Shown in pieces: positions 60,001 to 64,000 of a stretch of DNA of 64,000 bases. Within the stretch, counting starts at the first letter, position 1. Each line of letters begins with the position of its first letter. Source of the stretch: Uloborus plumipes (taxonomy: Eukaryota; Arthropoda; Arachnida; Araneae; Uloboridae). Location: positions 1-64,000 of the forward strand of contig JAXGGA010005554.1 of the NCBI GenBank assembly GCA_038373865.1. Reading direction: 5' to 3'. A program made the position numbers and the translations under genes. The notes under the pieces are model-generated. The model did not search any database. It saw only the letters and a list, made by a program, of their open reading frames with translations, and was not told the origin of the DNA.

Positions 60001-60112
60001 CACAGGTAAGAACAATCATACATACCCGTAGCTTTTCTGAAGTTGCTAACATTTTTGTATCCACAATTCGGGGAAATAACTCACGCACCATCTGCTTGAA
60101 TTCTTTGAGGTC
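32931..60112 (-). CDS. PARN: PARN, poly(A)-specific ribonuclease (C-terminal half, 11 exons; 5' end outside window)
   Basis: Join on the minus strand: 60112-60026, 59129-59054, 58352-58242, 54377-54308, 53943-53888, 46718-46632, 41227-41153, 36308-36152, 34641-34583, 33261-33208, 33022-32931. All junctions are GT-AG, phases agree throughout, and the 924-nt join reads 307 codons plus TAA. PARN is a DEDDh 3'-exonuclease that shortens mRNA poly(A) tails and trims small RNAs. Visible parts in order: nuclease segment beginning [19 protein letters not shown] with the catalytic His and Asp; end of the nuclease fold (LFIMKHYDISSINLSGPD); RRM (ANVFYVSFPQQW then NIYVNWLNN); SVKTYADYQKMF; charged tail ending EEENDW. 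Human PARN has matching blocks in the same order ([37 protein letters not shown]-like, terminal W). The first catalytic Asp/Glu and the R3H domain are absent because the 5' exons lie beyond 64000. Confidence 0.93.
33208..33261 (-). CDS. PARN: PARN exon, Ser/Lys-rich tail
   Basis: 54 nt, enters in phase 1 and leaves in phase 1, acceptor TTTCAG, donor GTAAGG. It reads VSTSLESSNAQKSKASPSR. This is a variable tail region supported by splice sites and frame continuity. The following intron is only 185 bp. Confidence 0.8.
34583..34641 (-). CDS. PARN: PARN exon, acidic tail
   Basis: 59 nt, enters in phase 2 and leaves in phase 1. It reads EMDLIPEVDENEADKADDS. The support is correct splice sites, a single continuous frame, and agreement with the variable acidic C-terminal tail of PARN. 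Sequence identity alone would not be enough. Confidence 0.8.
35450..35540 (-). repeat. Possible single end of a pogo-like element
   Basis: Minus strand reads CAGTTGACACTTGTTATAAC and then GACC and GTTATAA-type repeats, resembling Tigger/pogo termini. No second end was found in the intron. Confidence 0.3.
36152..36308 (-). CDS. PARN: PARN exon, post-RRM linker
   Basis: 157 nt, enters in phase 1 and leaves in phase 2, acceptor TTTCCAG, donor GTAAGG. It includes VYSVKTYADYQKMF, matching YRIQTYAEYMGRK after the RRM. A low-complexity Ser/Ala/Lys stretch follows (SHKKRNSSITAE), possibly part of the basic nuclear-localisation region; that role is inference. Confidence 0.92.
38246..39389. mobile_element. 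hAT element, TSD CTTTTAAA
   Basis: Ends CAGGGTTGT in inverted orientation, flanked by identical CTTTTAAA (38238-38245 and 39390-39397). Subterminal GGACGAAATGGACAAAATGG repeats on both sides. 1144 bp, AT-rich centre, no transposase. It lies in the left arm of the Tc1-like element; removing it and one TSD copy restores the match to the right arm. Confidence 0.88.
39590..39900 (+). pseudogene. Tc1-like transposase N-terminal fragment
   Basis: Reads GMINGFRAKGESISEMVEFL ... VVKVYRVWQNGTVQNQRRGK, CGAPRARDDR, then after an in-frame TGA (near 39765) RLRRCFRVYRQATAEQL. This is the paired helix-turn-helix region of Tc1-family transposases. A further stop follows near 39870 and the DDE catalytic domain is absent, so it is dead. 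Confidence 0.75.
39919..40055. mobile_element. Fragment with hAT-type end CAGTGGTTCCCAA
   Basis: CAGTGGTTCCCAATCTGG is a common hAT terminus and truncates the Tc1 transposase fragment. A matching right end was not found. Confidence 0.4.
40053..40174. repeat. Long hairpin, ~45-nt arms
   Basis: AGAACAGTTGAGTCCTTTGA ... CGAAATGTGAAA on the left is repeated as its complement ending AGGACTCAACTGTTCT, around a T/A-rich centre. Confidence 0.7.
41153..41227 (-). CDS. PARN: PARN exon, RRM continued
   Basis: 75 nt, enters in phase 1 and leaves in phase 1. It reads NIYVNWLNNVSALVALKNRD then HIIN, equivalent to [25 protein letters not shown] of the family RRM. The acceptor is TTTTTCAG. Confidence 0.92.
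41711..43951. mobile_element. hAT-like element with GGGCTTTT/GGCCTTTTT subterminal repeats
   Basis: Left end CAGGGTTCCCAC and exact inverted right end. Both subterminal regions carry ATAGGGCTTT, GGCCTTTTTCAGGCCC and similar repeats. The flanks share only TTAAA, so the target duplication is short or eroded. No transposase recognised; the interior is AT-rich except about 43370-43800. Lies in the PARN intron between the two RRM exons. Confidence 0.65.
44660..46356 (+). pseudogene. PLE reverse transcriptase / GIY-YIG endonuclease pseudogene
   Basis: In order: DKGNATVV at about 44722; LPPRLYGLPKIHKSGVPLRP from about 44920; LVSFDVLSLLTKVPVEDS near 45130; frame change near 45240; FYMEFFEQKA; RYVDDT (RT catalytic motif C) near 45400; QLPFLDVLV near 45516; KILAHRAERIC near 45660; frame change near 45990; then CSCGSIYFGSTKRSI (GIY-YIG core) near 46004 and LHREAIEIFKHPRNFN near 46200. 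In-frame stops at 44815, 45456 and 45582. The product cannot be made intact. Confidence 0.85.
46518..46550 (+). ncRNA. Hammerhead-ribozyme-like core in PLE 3' end
   Basis: CTGATGA (46518-46524) and CGAAACG with GAAA at 46545-46548 are separated by 20 nt, the arrangement of a hammerhead core around stem II. Hammerheads are known in Penelope-like terminal repeats. Stem II pairs poorly here (only GAC/GTC), so this is at best an eroded relic. Confidence 0.35.
46632..46718 (-). CDS. PARN: PARN exon, start of RRM
   Basis: 87 nt, enters in phase 1 and leaves in phase 1, donor GTAAGT. It reads PEPDRANVFYVSFPQQW then RTVDLVELFLPFG, matching the RRM beta1-alpha1 segment HVLHVTFPKEW...LYQLFSAFG. The right inverted end of the Penelope-like element at 46605 is only 24 nt past the donor dinucleotide, yet the donor consensus is unbroken. 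Confidence 0.94.
46719..47777. other. PARN intron, AT-rich, nothing recognised
   Basis: Contains a poly-C run near 47356-47368. No element termini seen before the Helitron/hAT nest. Confidence 0.35.
48270..48610 (+). repeat. Degenerate ~110-bp repeat with CAGCG..TCGGCGATCG motif
   Basis: Blocks like TTTCATCCAGCGTATAGTCG, GCGATCGTCGAAAGTTC recur near 48300, 48360, 48455 and 48550, separated by A-rich spacers. The 144-codon plus frame and its antisense are translations of this repeat. Confidence 0.5.
48955..49150. repeat. AATCGTAATCG-rich repeat
   Basis: Multiple copies of AATCGTAATC and variants in about 190 nt, typical of hAT subterminal repeats; its own ends are not identified. Confidence 0.45.
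49208..51575. mobile_element. Foldback-like element with ~171-bp tandem-repeat arms
   Basis: Outer inverted arms of about 150 nt (blocks ACTTCCGGATACCAG and CGCCGGGAGACACTTGATC on the left, their complements on the right) enclose tandem units facing each other. The left arm has 4-5 units (starts 49355, 49524, 49696, 49866, 50038); the right arm has 9 inverted starts (50060, 50232, 50404, 50576, 50746, 50918, 51090, 51262, 51432). The period is 169-172. Each unit has GATGACGTCATC and AGCTCTTTTAAAGAGCT-like palindromes. Long, internally repetitive, unequal arms resemble Foldback/Galileo elements. No transposase inside. Confidence 0.75.
52590..53260 (+). pseudogene. Degenerate coding-like cargo inside Helitron D
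   Basis: Several overlapping broken frames. Biased codons give SDEEFNVLNKLMPLKDF and later ISESYRAAIENNEQENQQKE, then a Lys-rich stretch. The last part vaguely resembles the charged C-termini of pogo/CENP-B-type transposases, but I cannot assign a family. It may be captured gene sequence or an older element. Confidence 0.3.
53755..53887. other. PARN intron remainder before exon
   Basis: Short AT-rich intron segment between the Helitron D 3' end and the donor of the exon at 53888-53943. Confidence 0.5.
53888..53943 (-). CDS. PARN: PARN exon
   Basis: 56 nt, enters in phase 2 and leaves in phase 1, donor GTAAGT. It reads LFIMKHYDISSINLSGPD, equivalent to LFLMRVMDIPYLNLEGPD, the end of the nuclease domain before the RRM. 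The next intron is the longest visible (7169 bp) and holds a Helitron/hAT/foldback nest. Confidence 0.94.
54308..54377 (-). CDS. PARN: PARN exon
   Basis: 70 nt, enters in phase 1 and leaves in phase 2. It reads GSLQSPPVQHIPISSKLLSP and then LVNR, matching [24 protein letters not shown] of the family. A 3.9-kb intron containing a mariner relic separates it from the upstream exon. Confidence 0.93.
55725..56890 (-). pseudogene. Mariner transposase pseudogene with one terminal repeat
   Basis: Minus strand begins with ATTGGGTCATTTAAAAAGTC (mariner-type TIR) next to TA at 56891-56892. Broken frames follow with mariner signatures: RKGVVFHHYNAKPHSSLM (canonical HHDNARPHTS, with catalytic Asp replaced by Tyr), LVHPTYRPNLANFDYH (canonical HPPYSPDLAPSDYH), then FADKPQKFYTNEIMQLP. 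Many stops and frameshifts; the other TIR was not found. Dead copy in a PARN intron. The plus frame at 55979-56437 is antisense noise. Confidence 0.82.
56893..58241. other. PARN intron, AT-rich, nothing recognised
   Basis: No exon or element ends seen between the mariner TIR and the donor of the catalytic-His exon. Confidence 0.4.
58242..58352 (-). CDS. PARN: PARN exon with catalytic His/Asp
   Basis: 111 nt, enters in phase 1 and leaves in phase 1. It contains [11 protein letters not shown]: the histidine and second aspartate correspond to the DEDDh catalytic His and last Asp in the PARN/CAF1 family. The upstream part (GFEGYDFNSEKA) matches the GFPSYDTASEQL segment of vertebrate PARN. Both catalytic residues are intact, so nothing here suggests a dead nuclease. 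Confidence 0.95.
59054..59129 (-). CDS. PARN: PARN exon
   Basis: 76 nt, enters in phase 0 and leaves in phase 1, donor GGTAAG. It encodes QFFDATHLMELGRQLQGKAF followed by DELKV. This fits the family's L-ELE-RL....F.PPKV linker helix just before the catalytic His/Asp block. The neighbouring exons fix the frame. Confidence 0.9.
60026..60112 (-). CDS. PARN: PARN exon (first visible)
   Basis: 87 nt, 29 codons, phase 0 at both ends, acceptor ...TTGTAG and donor GTATGT. It encodes [20 protein letters not shown] and then MLATSEKLR, which matches the PARN nuclease segment DLSEFKEM...FPRLLDTKLMAST. The preceding exon (the family's GHN-containing block) was looked for up to 64000 and not seen. Confidence 0.92.
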
Positions 60113-61107
60113 CTACAAGATAAATTTATTTTTTAAAATTCTTTTTATGGATAAAAACAAATGATAAGGTGTTTAAATATTTTACAAAAACATAAACATC
60201 ACAAACTGCACAGTAAAACACAAAACTCAAAATTTAGTTTAGAAAATTTGAAGAAAAAGAGAGGTAAATTTTATTTCAAGTATTCATAAAAATAAAATTA
60301 AATTGCATATACCCATAAAAACATACAACAAACAGTACATCCACTTTTATTTGTGGCTTGCCCAAGACAGGTAGGATAGTTGAACATGTAACAAATAAAA
60401 ACAAAAGAGATGAGGCAGGATTTCTAAACACCCTCTTGTCATAAATAATATAAGAAAGTGTCTTCACTAATCATGACTTTATAAAACTTCTCAAAGATAA
60501 AAAAAAAAATTGGACAGATGGAAGATGAAAAAAAAAGGAGGTACTAAGAACCTTTGAAATACATAGTAATAAAGATCTTGTATAGTCAGAGGAATCTAAG
60601 CTTAAAATCAGTCATTTACAACATGTAGCAAAAGTATAAAAACTGAGGCCTCTATAAGCTTGAAGGACCTTGACTCTTTCTCAAAACTGCTAGCATCAAA
60701 TTAAATTGTAAAGAGATGGTTTACATAGTTTGACGGTTAGCGATCAGGACATTTTGAGAAATCGGGAAAAGATACAAAATAGCTACAGATGGTAGCTGAG
60801 TGATTCACTGAACTGAACCCTATAGTTAGCGTAGAAGGAAAGAGAAAAACAGCAAGAGAGGACCAAAAAGAAACTCGGCACATGAAATAAAACATTGAAT
60901 ATTTTGTATACGCATCATCAGCAGAGGAGAGAAATTGAGAAGAAGGCATGAAACTGTTCCAATTTAGTTAAATTAATTTAAATCAATCGTAAAATAGAAA
61001 TTTTGTCTCTCTGAGAATTATCATTAGAGATTAATGACCTGTGAGTATCCTGCTTCTTCTCAAGCTTTTTAACAGTTTAAACACGTAAAATTTAAAAAAA
61101 TGCACTA
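60113..61107. other. PARN intron upstream of first visible exon
   Basis: AT-rich, no exon recognised on the minus strand; short frames lack motifs. Confidence 0.4.
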
Positions 61108-61807
61108 CAGTGCAACCTCTGTAATTCGACACCCTATGGGACCACAAAAATATGTTGAGTTAAGCAGGAGTCAACTTATAGAGCTTCCATAATTTTAACT
61201 CTTGTAGTGCTTTCTCTATTGCTTATTTAATAGTGCTTACCATCAAAGCAATAAAAATTAGTTTCAGTAAATAATTTTTTCCTTCCTTTTTTTATTTTTA
61301 TTTTGTTTGAAAAGAATGTAACAAAATTGATAGGACAAGTTTGAATACCTTATCAGAAATAAAACCATAAGATTTTGAAAAGAAAAAAGAATTCCTAGTT
61401 AAAGTGAAAAGCCTGCTCACACTAGGTTGAAAAACATGTGTCGTGCTGGTGCTGCCTCGTTTCCCTTCTGGACTGCCTTAGGTATATCTCTCCAAACCCT
61501 TCCTAGCCCTAGAACTGCACCAATAGCACAAAATGTAGTGGCTGTCTCCTCTGGGTATTAATGGGAGTTCTCAAAAAGAGAGAAACAATGAATGACTTGT
61601 TTCATGAACTGCAAAGTTCTCAGAAATGGTCAATGTGAAAGAATATCAGTAGCAAAAAGTGGACTAAAAGAGCAAGTGGATACTGACTTATAGAGGTTCC
61701 TGAAACAGTCTGTCGAGTTAGAGATATTATCACCCATTGAAATTAACCTCGGACCAACCATTGGAAAAATAACATACCGAGGTAGTCGAGTTACCAAAGT
61801 TCCACTG
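61108..61807. mobile_element. pogo/Tigger-like element, TSD TA
   Basis: Left CAGTGCAACCTCTGTAATTC and the reverse complement of the right end CAGTGGAACTTTGGTAACTC, with TA at 61106-61107 and 61808-61809. Subterminal GTCGAGTTA-type repeats. 700 bp, no transposase recognised. Similar in size and layout to the element at 27824-28527, but a different subfamily. Confidence 0.75.
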
Positions 61808-61871
61808 TATGAAGCAGAAAAAAAAAAGCGATAGACTTTTTCAATTTTTAAAACTTTAAAGTCAAATATTT

Positions 61872-62763
61872 CTGGGGTGGAAACTCAAAAATCTATTTTT
61901 GGAGCATTTTGGGAGCAGGTTAAGTTGAATTTTGGAGCAGGTCCAAATAATACTTGTAAAAGCTTAACGTGAGCAGCTAAACTTCATTTCTTACAAATTG
62001 TATGCAATTTATGACTCCTGGTCTGCAATAGTGGGACAATTAAAGAAAAAAAACATACATTTTAGACTAATAACAGGTGTAAATATGAAAATACATTTTC
62101 AGCAGCAAAAACTTCATTAAAAACATAGTTACAAAAATTAACAAGAGAAATAATTTCTTGCAAACCACGTGTTTAATTCATTAGAAATTCCTGTTCAATG
62201 CTTTAATACTCTGTTTTTGTATTCGTGGATGATTTAAAAAATTACTACAACGAATGATTGTGAAGCATTAAAACTGGTCACAAAAATTTTAATAGCAACA
62301 TAAAACTACATTTTTAAAAATTCGGAAATAATTAAGAGTAAGAAAAAAAAATGTCAGGAGAAATAAATTTAAAATGGTAGACTGGCAGATTCTGCTAAAA
62401 GGGTATCTTCCGCAAAAAGTGAAAAGCTGTATTGAAAAAGTAGATAACAATTCACGATTCTATGACAAAAATCAGAAAAAAATCCTTTTTGATTGGAAAA
62501 CTTTATGGCGGGCATTTAAAATTAAAATTTTTAATAATCCATTTCCGAGGCAAAATTAGCAAATTTCATTGTTTCGAAGCAGAATGTTCGTCTTTGGCAT
62601 ACTTTGAGCAACTTAGGAGAATTTTTAAAAGCAAAACATTAAATTTTTTCTTTTCAGGTCAGTTGGGAGCAGAACTGACGAATTTCATCGCTTAAGGAGC
62701 AAATTGCAGCAGGATTTCAACTCGGAGCAGTAGGGAGCTATTGGAGCAAATTTCCCATCCCTG
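61872..62763. mobile_element. hAT-like element with GGAGCA subterminal repeats
   Basis: The right end, read as complement, is CAGGGATGGGAAATTTGCTC; the left end is the diverged CTGGGGTGGAAACT. GGGAGCAG/GGAGCA repeats on both sides in inverted orientation. The flanks share ATATTT, consistent with an eroded target duplication. Confidence 0.6.
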
Positions 62764-63064
62764 ATATTTTCGCATTTACAAATTTTGAAATTTAATTTGA
62801 GGAATCCTAATTCAGTGGAAAAAAACAGAGGCCATTTTAGGAATCTGGGCTTAAAAACAATGAAAATTAATTAGTAAAGGCTTAAAAAGAGGAAAAAAAA
62901 AACAAACACATTTTGCATGCTTATGCTATCACCCAAGATTAATATCAAACTTATATTACATGAGAAAGAGGTTTGTTTATGTTCATAGCTGTAGGACATA
63001 ATTTTAGTCGTAAGGTTTTTTTTTTTTTTTTTTTTAATTCTTCTTCTTACCTTTCTATTCTTTT

Positions 63065-64000
63065 CAGGGTATCTGCTCAACCTGGACTTTTCAATTCCAT
63101 GACTTTCCCTGACTTTCCATGACTTTTGCGAACTATTTTCCATGACAAAAAAAAAAAAAAAACGAACTCTGCCTTGTTTTTGGAAAATTATGCACTTAAT
63201 ATTCTATCTTGCAAAGCAAATGACCAAACATGGCGACTGCATTTCACAGCAACAGAAGTCCGTACGCTTTTGAGGTCAAAAAACGATCTTTTCCTACCGA
63301 CACCCTCCTCCCCACCGTGCTTGTCGTCAAACGTACTTTCATGTAGCAATGAATTGTCTGTCCATAAATTTTACTGTAAGTTTAGATCCTGATATGAGTG
63401 AGGCGAAATCTGACTTCAAAACGGAACTGGTTGATTTCCTGCCCCTCCCCCTACCTACATGATTCTTTAAAATTCAACAATGTTTTTTGATTTGTTTTTC
63501 TTTTGCATAAAACTCCTCGAAAGAAAAAGATTCAAACAAGTTTTAAAAGAAAAAGGAATCAAATGAAGCGGGTAGGGAGGGGGGGGAGGAGGAGACCAAA
63601 TGTAAAAGGCAAATCTGCCTATGCCAGGGAAAAAACCATAAAAAAAACCATCGAGTCTATCTTTTTGTCGTTCAAGGTCATATTTTATCAGATGACGGAG
63701 TCCGCGCACATGCGCAGTTACACAAAATTCGCCGCTCACGGTTTTAACGTTGAGAATTCATCTGACTGGTCAACACAATGCAACTTGTTGGAAATTGTAA
63801 TTGACAAATCAGATTGCACCTAATAACGAAGTAGAATAACGGCGGAAATGTTTTCGTTCTTCCGAGATCGCGGGAAAAATTTCAATCGGTCCGGAGCGCT
63901 AAAATCCATGATAAACAGTCAGTTTCCATGACTTTTGGACATTTATTGCTGAAATCCATGACTTTCCATGACCAATTTCGATCATATTTGAAATCCATGA
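63065..64000. mobile_element. hAT-like element, left part; right end beyond window
   Basis: The left end CAGGGTATCTGCTCAACCTG is a classic hAT-style terminus. TTCCATGACTTTCC repeats occur just inside it and again in inverted-layout clusters at 63905-64000, suggesting the right subterminal region has been reached and the end is just outside. Confidence 0.65.

Noticed and set aside
60113..64000. Upstream PARN exons in the remaining window
   Set aside because: Scanned the minus strand for the family block before DLKEFKQM (GHN...), with acceptor and donor; none seen, so they probably lie outside.

Overview
This is a eukaryotic genomic window. It is AT-rich, has no bacterial-style gene packing, and contains one real host gene split into small GT-AG exons among densely nested transposable elements. 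The mix points to a large, repeat-rich arthropod genome, possibly an arachnid: Helitrons with the A|TC...CTAG|T signature, Penelope-like retroelement, many hAT families, Tc1/mariner and pogo-like elements, and tRNA-derived SINEs. That assignment is an inference from repeat style and PARN similarity.

The host gene is on the minus strand, from 60112 down to 32931. Eleven consecutive exons splice in one open frame of 307 codons plus a stop. They encode the C-terminal half of poly(A)-specific ribonuclease PARN: the end of the DEDDh/CAF1 nuclease with its catalytic His and Asp, the RRM, and a basic/acidic tail ending in Trp. The 5' exons (first catalytic Asp/Glu, R3H) are not seen here and should lie beyond position 64000.

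The introns are inflated by elements. Mariner lies in the 3.9-kb intron. A Helitron carrying a hAT, which itself carries a foldback-like element, lies in the 7.2-kb intron. A Penelope element and a hAT lie in the 5.4-kb intron. A long-TIR Tc1-like element with a nested hAT lies in the 4.8-kb intron. Upstream of the first visible exon are a pogo-like element, a hAT, and a hAT running off the window.

The left half (1-32.7 kb) holds no recognisable gene. It contains, in order: microsatellites and a LINE 3' end; a 2-kb hAT with a 147-bp tandem array; a Harbinger MITE; dispersed repeats; a small hAT MITE; a short Helitron; a hAT MITE; a TA-flanked element; a 7.6-kb composite hAT (19562-27127) with matching 8-bp target duplications that now contains Helitrons, SINE, satellite and DNA elements; a pogo-like element; a second Helitron nest (28987 to about 31570); and a tRNA-derived SINE.

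The most notable structures are: a foldback element whose unequal arms are about 171-bp tandem repeats, each with a TGATGACGTCATCA-type palindrome; the layered insertion histories readable from exact target duplications; and a Penelope element with 60-bp inverted ends and a hammerhead-like core, 24 nt inside a PARN intron. All element family names come from termini and motifs read by eye; no database search was run.
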